DNA of 64,000 bases from Pseudomonadota bacterium (GTDB taxonomy: Bacteria; Pseudomonadota; Alphaproteobacteria; Micavibrionales; CSBR16-224): NCBI GenBank assembly GCA_013285465.1, contig CP053449.1:867540-931539 (forward strand), written 5' to 3'. A model generated the notes under the pieces. The model was not told the origin of the DNA. It saw only the letters and a program-made list of their open reading frames with translations, and searched no databases. Numbering within the stretch: position 1 is the first letter of the stretch; every line of letters starts with the position of its first letter. Shown piece by piece: positions 9,819-17,877 of the stretch. A program made the position numbers and the translations under genes.

Positions 9819-10988
9819 ATGACGAAGAAAGACGACAAAAAAAATCCGTGGGGCACGCCGAAGCAAAAGAAAAAAAGCGACCGGAGTGAAAAGAAGGATG
9901 ATGGCTGGCAGCCGACATCGCGGGACGAAAACGGTAATGTCTTTCGTAATGACAGCCGCTCTTATTCCGGCGGTGATATGGATGATGTCTTCCGCAATGT
10001 GCAGGAAAAATTTCAGGGCTTCTCGCCCATGCAGCATAAATCCGGTATTTTTCTGCTGCTTGTTGTTGCGGGATGTATCTGGCTGATGACAGGTTTCTAC
10101 CGTGTCCAGCCTGCGGAGCATGCCGTGGTTATGACTTTCGGCAAATGGACGCGTACGCAAAGCCATCCGGGTTTGGGATATCATCTGCCCTGGCCGATCG
10201 AAACGGTGTCGAAAGTCGATGTCACCTTCGAGCGCCGGATTGAAATCGGCTTCCGCGGCGGCAGTACGCCGGTACGCGGCGCATCTGCGCGCAGCAATGC
10301 GGTCAGCGGCGGTGTCAGTATCCAGAGCGAAAGCCTGATGGTGACAGGGGATGAAAATATCATTGATATCAATTTCGTTGTGTTGTGGCGTGTTGCGGAT
10401 GCCGGAAAATATCTGTTTGAAATCCGTAATCCGGAAGACACGATCAAAAAGGTCGCGGAAAGTGCGATGCGTGAAGTGATCGGACGCACCGAGATTCAAC
10501 GTGCTCTGGCTGAAGCCCGTGGCGAAATTGAGGCTCTGACGCGTGAATTGATGCAGGCGATGATGGATGAATATGAATCCGGCGTCATGATTAACGAGGT
10601 CAAATTGCAGGCCGTGAACCCGCCGGAACAGGTCGTTGAAGCCTTTGATGATGTCTTGCGGGCCCGTGCGGATAAAGATCGTCTGCGGAACGAAGCTGAG
10701 GCTTACCGCAACCGGATTATTCCGGAGGCACGCGGTGAATCCGAACGTATTTTGCAACAGGCCGAAGCCTATTTGCAGGAAGTCACGGATAACGCAACCG
10801 GTGAGGCGGAGCGCTTCCTGTCGGTTTACAAAGCCTATGCCGCCGCCAAGGATGTGACCAGCAAACGCATGTATCTGGAAACCATGCAGGAAATCATGGG
10901 GCGCAGCAAAAAATTCATCATCGGCGGCGAAAATGGCGGCAATGTTCTGCCTTATCTGCCGCTGGATGCTTTGAAGGAAAAACGCTGA
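9819..10988 (+). CDS. hflK: HflK, FtsH protease modulator (no adjacent hflC)
   Basis: A 389-residue SPFH/prohibitin-domain membrane protein. The N-terminal 70 residues are hydrophilic and rich in Lys, Asp and Gly, then one transmembrane helix (about 74-90), then the band-7 domain beginning FYRVQPAEHAVVMTFGKW. The C-terminal part is helical and coiled-coil-like (Ala/Glu-rich, around 245-340). HflK normally pairs with HflC to form a cage around FtsH; here the next gene is rsfS and no hflC follows. The ATG has AAGGAAG upstream. Confidence 0.92.
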   Translation: MTKKDDKKNPWGTPKQKKKSDRSEKKDDGWQPTSRDENGNVFRNDSRSYSGGDMDDVFRNVQEKFQGFSPMQHKSGIFLLLVVAGCIWLMTGFYRVQPAEHAVVMTFGKWTRTQSHPGLGYHLPWPIETVSKVDVTFERRIEIGFRGGSTPVRGASARSNAVSGGVSIQSESLMVTGDENIIDINFVVLWRVADAGKYLFEIRNPEDTIKKVAESAMREVIGRTEIQRALAEARGEIEALTRELMQAMMDEYESGVMINEVKLQAVNPPEQVVEAFDDVLRARADKDRLRNEAEAYRNRIIPEARGESERILQQAEAYLQEVTDNATGEAERFLSVYKAYAAAKDVTSKRMYLETMQEIMGRSKKFIIGGENGGNVLPYLPLDALKEKR

Positions 10989-11002
10989 CCCTAACGCGGG
11001 AC

Positions 11003-11031
11003 TTGTCATATTTGCATAAAAGAGCTATATT
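11003..11031 (+). promoter_or_regulatory. Sigma70-type promoter upstream of rsfS-rlmH
   Basis: TTGTCA (11003-11008), 17-base spacer, TATATT (11026-11031). It lies in the gap after hflK and about 80 bases before rsfS, so the rsfS-rlmH-envC-ctpA run probably starts here. Confidence 0.6.
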
Positions 11032-11110
11032 GCCGCCGCAGAGCCGCTCCGGCATGTGCGATTCGCGCATTTATGATTTGGAACCTTGCGGCATAGTTTT
11101 ATTGTAGGAA

Positions 11111-11515
11111 TTGAGAAAAGCCTTGGCAAAAACGACGAAAACAAAGACCACCAAAAGCAAAACCACACTCTCGCCCGAAGAGCTGAAAGACCTGATTGTC
11201 ACAACGCTTGATCAGGACAAGGCAGAGGATATTGTCACGATTGACCTGACCGGCAAAACATCGCTGGCCGATTATATGGTGATTGCTTCGGGGCGTTCGA
11301 CCCGTCAGGTCGGCGCATTGGCTGAAAAACTGTCCGCACGCATCAAAAAAGAAGATGTCATTCCGCGTATCGAAGGCAAACAAACCGGCAATTGGGTGCT
11401 GGTCGATGCCGGTGATGTGATTGTGCATCTGTTCCGTCCGGAAGTCCGCGAATTTTACGCGATTGAGGAAATCTGGAACGTGACATACCCCTCCGACAAA
11501 ATCCACATTACCTAA
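11111..11515 (+). CDS. rsfS: Ribosomal silencing factor RsfS
   Basis: Small protein that binds uL14 on the large subunit and blocks subunit joining. The core motifs KAEDIVTIDLTGK, ADYMVIASGRSTRQV and DVIVHLFRPEVREFY identify the RsfS/Iojap family, and it sits next to rlmH as usual. There is no ATG at the N terminus. An in-frame stop lies just upstream at 11105, so translation must begin at the TTG at 11111 or the TTG at 11123; AGGA at 11107 fits neither ideally, with the second slightly too far away. The first 20 residues are a Lys/Thr-rich extension before the domain. Confidence 0.93.
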   Translation: MRKALAKTTKTKTTKSKTTLSPEELKDLIVTTLDQDKAEDIVTIDLTGKTSLADYMVIASGRSTRQVGALAEKLSARIKKEDVIPRIEGKQTGNWVLVDAGDVIVHLFRPEVREFYAIEEIWNVTYPSDKIHIT

Positions 11516-11524
11516 AACCGTCTG

Positions 11525-11974
11525 ATGAAAATTGAACTTCTGGCTGTCGGCAAATGCCGCGACCATCCCATCAAAGAGCTGCTTGCCGAATACGGTAAAC
11601 GCCTGCAATACCCTTTTTCCCTGAAAGAAATCGATGGCGGCAAACGTGCCGGCGCGGCGGATCAGGAGAAATTATTATGCGAGGCTTTGCCGAAAGAGCC
11701 GCATTTACTAATCGCGCTGGATGAACGCGGCAAAAGCCTGTCTAGCGAGGATTTCGCCGCACATATCGAAAAATGGCGTGATACAGGGCCCGGTATGCTG
11801 GTTTTTTGTATCGGCGGCGCGGATGGGTTTTCGGACGCTTTCAGACAAAAAGCGGATTTTTTGCTGTCCTTCGGAAAACAGACTTGGCCTCACATGCTGG
11901 TTCGGGTTATGATGTTAGAACAGTTGTACCGCGCCCAACAAATTCTGGCCGGTCATCCCTACCATCGTTCTTGA
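11525..11974 (+). CDS. rlmH: 23S rRNA pseudouridine-1915 N3-methyltransferase
   Basis: SPOUT-class methyltransferase of the 70S ribosome, 149 residues, standard length. Visible motifs are LLIALDERGKSLSSEDFA, the SAM-binding knot segment FCIGGADGFS, and the C-terminal MMLEQLYRAQQILAGHPYH. It starts nine bases after rsfS, the classic pairing of ribosome maturation genes. Confidence 0.96.
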   Translation: MKIELLAVGKCRDHPIKELLAEYGKRLQYPFSLKEIDGGKRAGAADQEKLLCEALPKEPHLLIALDERGKSLSSEDFAAHIEKWRDTGPGMLVFCIGGADGFSDAFRQKADFLLSFGKQTWPHMLVRVMMLEQLYRAQQILAGHPYHRS

Positions 11975-11999
11975 TCTGACACAGCATTGCTTAAGGCTC

Positions 12000-13175
12000 T
12001 TGAAATCAAATAGACAAAGAAAATATGTGCGCTTTTCGCATCTCGCTTTTTGCGGGACGGGGATTGCTTTATGTCTTTTTTGCGCCGCGCCGCAGGCCGT
12101 TGCCGCGCCGCCGGAGATTTCCGTGCTGGAAAAAAACATTGCTGCTGCGCAGCGCGGGATCAGTGAAACGGAAGAGGAACTGTCCTCTTTGAAGCGGCAG
12201 CAGGCAAAGCTGAAAAAACAGGCTGTTCCCAAAAACAGGAAAACGGCATCCGCCCCTGATACGAAGGCATTATCGGAGAATATTGCCGATTACACGCGTA
12301 ATCTGGCTGTTTTGCAGCAGCAGCTTGATGCGGCTTTTCTGGCATTGAGTGATGCGCCTGCGCGCCAAACCATCAGCATGGAAAGCTCGGCGCTTCTGGA
12401 TGACCCCGATCTGGTCGTCGCCGCCGCGCGGGAGGAATGGCTGGCTCATGCCGTGGCGCAAAATGCCGTTGCCGCCATCCGTGCGGAAAGCACTCATCTG
12501 GATGACATGCGCCAAAAACGGCAGGAGGCCGAACAAGCACACCGGAAACAGGCGGATGCGGCACAGGAACACCGGCAGCGTCTTGATAATCTGGCGCACC
12601 AGATTTCCGTGACGCAAAAACTGCTTGCCGGACAAAAGCGGGAACTGGCGGCGCAGCGCGATGCGCTGACGCAAGAAAAACAACGCTTTGCCGCACAGAA
12701 ACCCATGCGTAAACCGACAGCAAAACCAGCTGCGAAACCCGTTACCGTGGCCTCTGCGCAACAAAATCCGCTTTTAAAACAGGCCGCGCTGACAGCGCCT
12801 GCCGTAAAACATGCCGTGCCCGGACGTTTTCCGGTCAAAGGCAAGGTCGTGATGAAATTCGGCGATAAGGATGCGCTGGGCGTAAAAAGCAGCGGCATTG
12901 TTCTGGAGGCGGCGGAAGGCGAAAATATTGTCCTGCCGCAGGAAGGGGTGATTAAATTCGCCGGTGCCTTCGGCAAGTTCAAACAGCTCTTGATTGTCGA
13001 GCATAAGGGCGGGTATCATAGCCTCATCAGCGGCCTTGGCGAGGTGGAAACGAAAATAGGCGAACGCCTTCCGGCAGGCGCGGTTATCGGCCATTTGGCG
13101 CAGGCGCAGGCTTATTATGAATTACGCCATAACGGTGTGCCGGTTGATCCGGACAAAGTATCGATGCCTTTTTAG
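12000..13175 (+). CDS. EnvC-like murein hydrolase activator, degenerate LytM domain
   Basis: A 391-residue exported protein. A signal peptide (about 1-36, ending AVAA) is followed by a long Gln/Ala/Lys-rich coiled coil (about 40-230) and a C-terminal M23/LytM domain (about 275-390). The zinc ligands are missing: where active enzymes have HxGxD there is SSGIV, and the second HxH position reads LISGL, so it is probably a non-catalytic activator of an amidase, as EnvC is. It starts with TTG at 12000 with AAGG just upstream; no ATG precedes the signal peptide. It lies directly upstream of ctpA, the usual alphaproteobacterial order. Confidence 0.85.
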   Translation: MKSNRQRKYVRFSHLAFCGTGIALCLFCAAPQAVAAPPEISVLEKNIAAAQRGISETEEELSSLKRQQAKLKKQAVPKNRKTASAPDTKALSENIADYTRNLAVLQQQLDAAFLALSDAPARQTISMESSALLDDPDLVVAAAREEWLAHAVAQNAVAAIRAESTHLDDMRQKRQEAEQAHRKQADAAQEHRQRLDNLAHQISVTQKLLAGQKRELAAQRDALTQEKQRFAAQKPMRKPTAKPAAKPVTVASAQQNPLLKQAALTAPAVKHAVPGRFPVKGKVVMKFGDKDALGVKSSGIVLEAAEGENIVLPQEGVIKFAGAFGKFKQLLIVEHKGGYHSLISGLGEVETKIGERLPAGAVIGHLAQAQAYYELRHNGVPVDPDKVSMPF

Positions 13176-13242
13176 GATTTATTTAGAAAACTGTTCTATG
13201 GTTTATAGAATTATCACGGCGGTTTCCCGCATTTAGAGGAGA

Positions 13243-14646
13243 ATGAAGAATATGAAACGAATGCATATGCAACAAACGGCGAAATCGAAAGTTTTGCAGC
13301 CTCTGCGTTTTGGCGCGGCGGCTTTCGCACTTGTGCTCGGGCTTGGCCTGGCCGTTCCCTCCGCATTGGTGACATCGGCATCGGCGCAGGATATTGCGCA
13401 GAAATCCGGTCGTCAGGCAGGAAAATCCGCTGCCGAGGAAGACCGCAGCAAAAACGATACCTACCGTTATCTGGAGCTGTTCGGCGATGTGTTCGAACGT
13501 GTCCGTGCCGAATATGTTGACGAAGTGACGGATAGGGAGCTGATCGAACATGCTTTGAACGGTATGCTGGCCAATCTTGATCCGCATTCCTCCTATCTGA
13601 ATGAAGAAGAATATAAAGGCATGCAGATTCAGACTTCAGGTGAATTCGGCGGCCTCGGTATTGAGGTCACGATGGAGAACGGTCTTGTGAAAGTCGTCTC
13701 GCCGATCGATGACACACCTGCTTTCCGTGCGGGTGTCAAAGCAGGCGATACCATTATCGAAATCGACGGCACACCTGTCATGGGCATGTCATTGTCAGAG
13801 GCGGTGCAGAAAATGCGCGGCAAGGTCGGATCGGATATTCATCTAAGCATTATCCGCGAAGGCGTTGCGGAACCGATGAAGTTCAAAATCACGCGCGATA
13901 CCATTCAGCTGCGCGCCGTGCGTCACCGCACGGAAGGCAATGTCGGTTATATCCGCATCACTACCTTTAACCAGCAGACCTATAAGGGGCTGAAGGACGG
14001 TATTGAAGAAATCCAGAAAGAGCTGGGCAATGAGCTGATCGGTTTTGTCATTGATCTGCGCAACAACCCCGGCGGTCTGTTAAATCAGGCGATTGCCGTA
14101 TCGGATGCCTTCCTTGACAAGGGAGAGATTGTTTCCACACGCGGACGCGCCAAGGAAGATATCCGCCGCGATAACGCAACGGCGGGCGATCTGACGGGCG
14201 GTTTGCCGATGGTTGTTCTGGTCAATGGCGGTTCCGCCTCGGCATCCGAGATTGTCGCGGGTGCGTTGCAGGATCATAAACGCGCCGTCATCATGGGAAC
14301 GAAAAGCTTTGGTAAAGGCTCGGTACAAACCATTCTGGGTCTGCCCGGTCACGGTGCGATGCGTCTGACAACGGCACGTTATTACACACCGTCCGGCCGC
14401 TCCATTCAGGCGAAAGGAATTGATCCCGATGTGCTGGTGGAACATGTTGCCGTAACCGAGTTGCGCGATACCGGATATATCCGCGAGGCCGATCTGGAAG
14501 GCGCGCTGGATAAAAAGGATGACGGCAAAAAAGGCAAAGGCAAAGATCAGGAGAAAAGCAACGAAACCAAGGTGGAAGATTACCAGCTTGCGCGGGCGCT
14601 TGACCTTCTGAAAGGTATTCACATGTATGCGAAAACCATCGAATAG
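13243..14646 (+). CDS. ctpA: Carboxyl-terminal processing protease (S41)
   Basis: Exported serine protease of the CtpA/Prc family, acting in the periplasm. An N-terminal signal segment is followed by a PDZ domain (GLGIEVTMENGLVKVVSPI) and the S41 catalytic core with Ser in GGSASASE (residues 329-336) and the general-base Lys in SFGKGSVQT, about 27 residues later. The C-terminal tail is Lys/Asp-rich (DKKDDGKKGKGK). GAGGAGA precedes the ATG at 13243. It follows the EnvC-like gene and precedes the divergent deacetylase; the set is concerned with peptidoglycan remodelling. Confidence 0.94.
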   Translation: MKNMKRMHMQQTAKSKVLQPLRFGAAAFALVLGLGLAVPSALVTSASAQDIAQKSGRQAGKSAAEEDRSKNDTYRYLELFGDVFERVRAEYVDEVTDRELIEHALNGMLANLDPHSSYLNEEEYKGMQIQTSGEFGGLGIEVTMENGLVKVVSPIDDTPAFRAGVKAGDTIIEIDGTPVMGMSLSEAVQKMRGKVGSDIHLSIIREGVAEPMKFKITRDTIQLRAVRHRTEGNVGYIRITTFNQQTYKGLKDGIEEIQKELGNELIGFVIDLRNNPGGLLNQAIAVSDAFLDKGEIVSTRGRAKEDIRRDNATAGDLTGGLPMVVLVNGGSASASEIVAGALQDHKRAVIMGTKSFGKGSVQTILGLPGHGAMRLTTARYYTPSGRSIQAKGIDPDVLVEHVAVTELRDTGYIREADLEGALDKKDDGKKGKGKDQEKSNETKVEDYQLARALDLLKGIHMYAKTIE

Positions 14647-14691
14647 GTTTTGACAAACGGGTTTTCGGAACGAAAGCAGGCAGAGTAAGAT

Positions 14692-15693
14692 ATGCGGGAG
14701 AAGCTCTCAGGATTTTTACACTCCCATTACGGCCATATTGCCGTGGGTTTCGCCGCTTACTGCCTGTCTATGTTTCTGCTGCTGACGGTTCTGCAAAGCC
14801 GGATGCCCGAAGGCGGATTGAACGCGCTGTCGGACAGTCTTGTCATCGGGGTGACGGAAACGGGCGGGGAGACACCTGTCGTTGATGTCACACCGCCTGT
14901 TATTCCTGAGCATGATACCGCCACGGTTACGGATCCCGTAACTGACACAGTCCCCGATAAACCGCCTGCAACGGGACGTATTGCTGTCGTGATGGGGGAA
15001 ATGGGTCTGTCGCGCAGCGTGACCGTACAGGCGCTGGAAGAACTGCCGCCGGAAATCAGTCTGGCTTTTTCACCTTATGCCGAAAATCTGCCGGGGCTGA
15101 TTTTTCAGGCGAAAAACCAGAACCGCAGCGTTTTGCTGGAAATCCCGATGGAGCCGTACAGCTTTCCCGATGATGATCCGGGGCCTGCGGCTTTGCTGAC
15201 CCGCAACAGCCATCCGCGCAATCAGGCGGCTCTGGAAGCTAGTCTGCAAAAGGCCGAGGGCATCAGCGGCGTGATGCCCTGGATGGGACAGCGTTTCATG
15301 GCGACAGCGGAATATGTTGACCCGCTGATCCGTATGCTGCGTGCAAAAAACCTGTATATGATTGACGGTACAACGCCACGTGATCTGCGGGAGACAGCGC
15401 AAAAACCGACACTGGCCGCCACAACGGCACAGCGCTATAAACTGCCTTATCTGGGCGTTGATATTGTGCTGGATGAAACCGCAACGCGGGCGCATATTAT
15501 GCGGCAGCTGCGCATCGCAGAAGAAGCCGCCCGCGCAACGGACGAACCGGTTATTGCCTTTGCGCAGCCTTACCCCGTAACGGTCGAGGTCTTGCGTGAC
15601 TGGGAAAAAACCTTGCAAACGCGTAATATAACGCTGGTTCCGGTTGAAAAACTGGCGCGGAGCAAGGTGCAAAACGGAAAGACAAAAGAATGA
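14692..15693 (+). CDS. Divergent polysaccharide deacetylase (YibQ-like)
   Basis: A 333-residue protein with an N-terminal membrane anchor (about 16-34), a Thr/Pro/Val-rich linker (45-95), then the divergent deacetylase domain: RIAVVMGEMGLSRS at its start, LLEIPMEPYSFPDDDPG, and MIDGTTPRDL. The NodB-like fold is recognised by family resemblance; true NodB metal ligands are not obvious. This family regularly sits between ctpA and rppH in alphaproteobacteria, and its end overlaps the start of rppH by four bases. Confidence 0.85.
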   Translation: MREKLSGFLHSHYGHIAVGFAAYCLSMFLLLTVLQSRMPEGGLNALSDSLVIGVTETGGETPVVDVTPPVIPEHDTATVTDPVTDTVPDKPPATGRIAVVMGEMGLSRSVTVQALEELPPEISLAFSPYAENLPGLIFQAKNQNRSVLLEIPMEPYSFPDDDPGPAALLTRNSHPRNQAALEASLQKAEGISGVMPWMGQRFMATAEYVDPLIRMLRAKNLYMIDGTTPRDLRETAQKPTLAATTAQRYKLPYLGVDIVLDETATRAHIMRQLRIAEEAARATDEPVIAFAQPYPVTVEVLRDWEKTLQTRNITLVPVEKLARSKVQNGKTKE

Positions 15694-16151
15694 GTGATCC
15701 GCTATACCGTTCCGGTATCGGTCTGATGATCCGCAACCGCGATAACCGGATTTTCATGGGCGAAAGACTGGATAACCCCGGCCATTTTCAGATGCCGCAG
15801 GGCGGCATTGATGAAGGAGAAGAACCTGAAGCCACCGTTTTTCGGGAATTATACGAAGAAACGGGTATCCGCAATGCCGGTATTGTCGCGCAGATGAATG
15901 AGTGGCTTTATTACGACTTCCCCGAAGATTGGCGCAAGCGCCTGTTTAACGGGCGTTATAAGGGGCAGCGCCAGAAATGGTTTTTGCTGGATTTCACCGG
16001 CGAGGACGGTGAAATTGATCTGCAGGCGCATGAAGAGCAGGAATTCAGCAGCTATCAATGGATACTCGCCGAAACCGTTCCCGCACTGGCAATCGACTTC
16101 AAAAAAGATACCTATGAGCGCGTGCTGGCCGATTTCCTGCGCCATTTTTAA
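15690..16151 (+). CDS. rppH: RNA 5'-pyrophosphohydrolase (Nudix)
   Basis: A 153-residue Nudix hydrolase that removes pyrophosphate from mRNA 5' ends and so triggers decay. The Nudix box is complete: GGIDEGEEPE followed by RELYEETGI (within residues 34-56). The RppH-specific N terminus YRSGIGLMIRN and the W-rich WLYYDFPEDW segment are present. Its ATG overlaps the previous stop codon (ATGA), indicating translational coupling. Confidence 0.94.
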   Translation: MSDPLYRSGIGLMIRNRDNRIFMGERLDNPGHFQMPQGGIDEGEEPEATVFRELYEETGIRNAGIVAQMNEWLYYDFPEDWRKRLFNGRYKGQRQKWFLLDFTGEDGEIDLQAHEEQEFSSYQWILAETVPALAIDFKKDTYERVLADFLRHF

Positions 16152-16165
16152 GCGACGCTTCCTTG

Positions 16166-16194
16166 TTGACATCAGTGGATAAAAAAAATAGAAT
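16166..16194 (+). promoter_or_regulatory. Sigma70-type promoter of the PilZ gene
   Basis: TTGACA (16166-16171), 17-base spacer, TAGAAT (16189-16194). It lies just after rppH, so the PilZ gene is probably a separate transcription unit. Confidence 0.65.
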
Positions 16195-16272
16195 AAATAC
16201 AAGAGGGTGATTGCCTTTTATAATGAAGGATGTACCATCTGTCCCACCTTTGCGAGAAATGGAGAAATGTCC

Positions 16273-16665
16273 ATGGAAGCGTTAAAAAAGACACTTTCTT
16301 TTTTTATTCCTGAAGATGTTATTGAAGCAAACCGTCGGCGCTATACGCGTATGAGCGGTGTCGGCATGACCGTTACGGTCGGCGAGACCTATTATGATGT
16401 TGAAAACTGGAGCGAAGGCGGATTATTACTGAAATCCGATAATAACAATATTCCCTCATCTAAATATACGGATCTTGAGGTCACGCTGCGCTTTTGCGGC
16501 GAAGCCGGTATGGCGACCTTAAAGCATAAAGGGCGCGTCATTCGTCAGGCAGGCGGACGTATCGCGATCGCATTGAATCCCTTTGATGACGGCGATAAGG
16601 TTATGTTCGGACGATTGGTCGATTCCGTCCTGACGGAAAGCTTCATCGCTTCACAGCTGAATTGA
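16273..16665 (+). CDS. PilZ-domain protein
   Basis: About 130 residues, a single PilZ domain, the usual cyclic-di-GMP receptor module. RRRYTRM supplies the Arg-rich motif before the barrel, and NWSEGGLLL matches the second motif (D/N-x-S-x-x-G). The frame is open upstream to a GTG at 16207, but GGAG at 16261-16264 stands eight bases from the ATG at 16273, so I start there. c-di-GMP control of motility or surface behaviour is inferred from the family. Confidence 0.85.
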   Translation: MEALKKTLSFFIPEDVIEANRRRYTRMSGVGMTVTVGETYYDVENWSEGGLLLKSDNNNIPSSKYTDLEVTLRFCGEAGMATLKHKGRVIRQAGGRIAIALNPFDDGDKVMFGRLVDSVLTESFIASQLN

Positions 16666-16676
16666 CGCGATTGCCG

Positions 16677-16713
16677 CATATGAAGTGCATTCATATGTCT
16701 TCACCTTTTTTTT
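16677..16713 (+). terminator. Possible terminator after the PilZ gene
   Basis: CATATGAA (16677-16684), loop GTGCA, TTCATATG (16690-16697), then a run of eight T beginning eight bases later. The stem is AT-rich and the T-run is displaced, so termination may be inefficient. Confidence 0.4.
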
Positions 16714-16778
16714 AGATATTTTCTGTTATTCTGTTATTATAACGGTAGAGATGTTTTATAAGAAAAAGTGAGGCGGAA

Positions 16779-17096
16779 GTGGACTATATTGTTGGCGGTT
16801 TGTTCATTCTGGCAATGTTGGAGACGGTCCTTTATTTCGTCTATCAACCTGATTTCCCCGATAAGAATGCTTTAACAGTCTATAACCTGACAATGATCGG
16901 GCTGATTATCTTTTTAAGCGGCATCTTCTTTCTGTGGATTAAAAACACGTATCAAAACACGATCTATGATGAGTTCTGGTTCTTTTCGGCAACTTGCGGC
17001 GCGCTGCTGATCTTTATTGTCCTGACATTAATTGCCTTTATCATCAGATTTTGGATGTTCCGTGTCAAAGCGCAAAACTATTTCACACGGTGGTAA
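16779..17096 (+). CDS. Small three-helix membrane protein, unknown
   Basis: A 105-residue protein I do not recognise. It has three hydrophobic helices (about 4-22, 37-54, 67-89) with few charges, ending in a short basic-aromatic tail. The start is a GTG with AGGCGG immediately upstream; no ATG is suitably placed. It lies between the PilZ gene and pyrE, and its stop codon is seven bases before the pyrE start. Function cannot be inferred. Confidence 0.65.
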   Translation: MDYIVGGLFILAMLETVLYFVYQPDFPDKNALTVYNLTMIGLIIFLSGIFFLWIKNTYQNTIYDEFWFFSATCGALLIFIVLTLIAFIIRFWMFRVKAQNYFTRW

Positions 17097-17103
17097 AACA
17101 GAG

Positions 17104-17817
17104 ATGACACAAAAAAAAGCCGCAATATCACAAACGGTTAAACAACCGGCAGATCAAGATACAGCCAAAAGCGTGGCCGAGGCCCTGCTGACGACGGGCT
17201 GTGTGATGTTTGCCGCCAACGGGCAGGAGCCCTTTACCCTGACATCGGGTGAAAAAAGCCCTGTTTATGTCGATTGCCGCCGCCTTATTTCCTATCCGGT
17301 CGAGCGGGCATTGGTGATGCGTCTGGGGTATCTGCATCTGCAACAATCACTGGATGTGCAAAACAGTATTGATTATATCGCCGGCGGTGAAACCGCAGGC
17401 ATTCCTTACGCCGCATGGCTGGCCGAGGCTCTGGAAAAACCGATGATCTATGTGCGCAAACAACCCAAAGGTTTCGGGCGTATGGCGCAAATAGAAGGCC
17501 ATTTGCCGGAGGGGAAATCCCCGACTGTGCTGCTGGTCGAGGATATGGCCACCGATGGCGGCAGTAAAATAAGTTTTGCCGATGCGCTGCGTGAGGCCGG
17601 CACGCATATCAATCATATTTTCTGCCCGTTTTACTATGATATCTTTCCGCATAGCGAAGATTTGCTGGGCAAGGCGCATCTGACGATTCACTATCTGACG
17701 ACCTGGGCGGATATTTTGCAGGTGATTGAAGAACAGAAATTATTCCCCGCGGGTGACCTTGATGCGATCAAGATGTTTTTGCGCAGCCCCGAGGAGTGGC
17801 GCAAACAACACGGGTAA
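17104..17817 (+). CDS. pyrE: Orotate phosphoribosyltransferase
   Basis: Pyrimidine-synthesis enzyme converting orotate and PRPP to OMP. The PRPP-binding loop VLLVEDMATDGGSK and the early catalytic segment YVRKQPKGFGRMAQIEG are clear. The open frame extends to an ATG at 17032 inside the previous gene, but family alignment and the ATG at 17104 (MTQKKAAIS) right after the upstream stop give 237 residues. The C terminus (about 25 residues ending EEWRKQHG) extends beyond the core fold. Confidence 0.9.
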   Translation: MTQKKAAISQTVKQPADQDTAKSVAEALLTTGCVMFAANGQEPFTLTSGEKSPVYVDCRRLISYPVERALVMRLGYLHLQQSLDVQNSIDYIAGGETAGIPYAAWLAEALEKPMIYVRKQPKGFGRMAQIEGHLPEGKSPTVLLVEDMATDGGSKISFADALREAGTHINHIFCPFYYDIFPHSEDLLGKAHLTIHYLTTWADILQVIEEQKLFPAGDLDAIKMFLRSPEEWRKQHG

Positions 17818-17877
17818 CGGCCCCGTTTTTCTTCCCCGCGGCTTTTCAGCCGCTCTCCCCGACCTCAAGGCGACACC

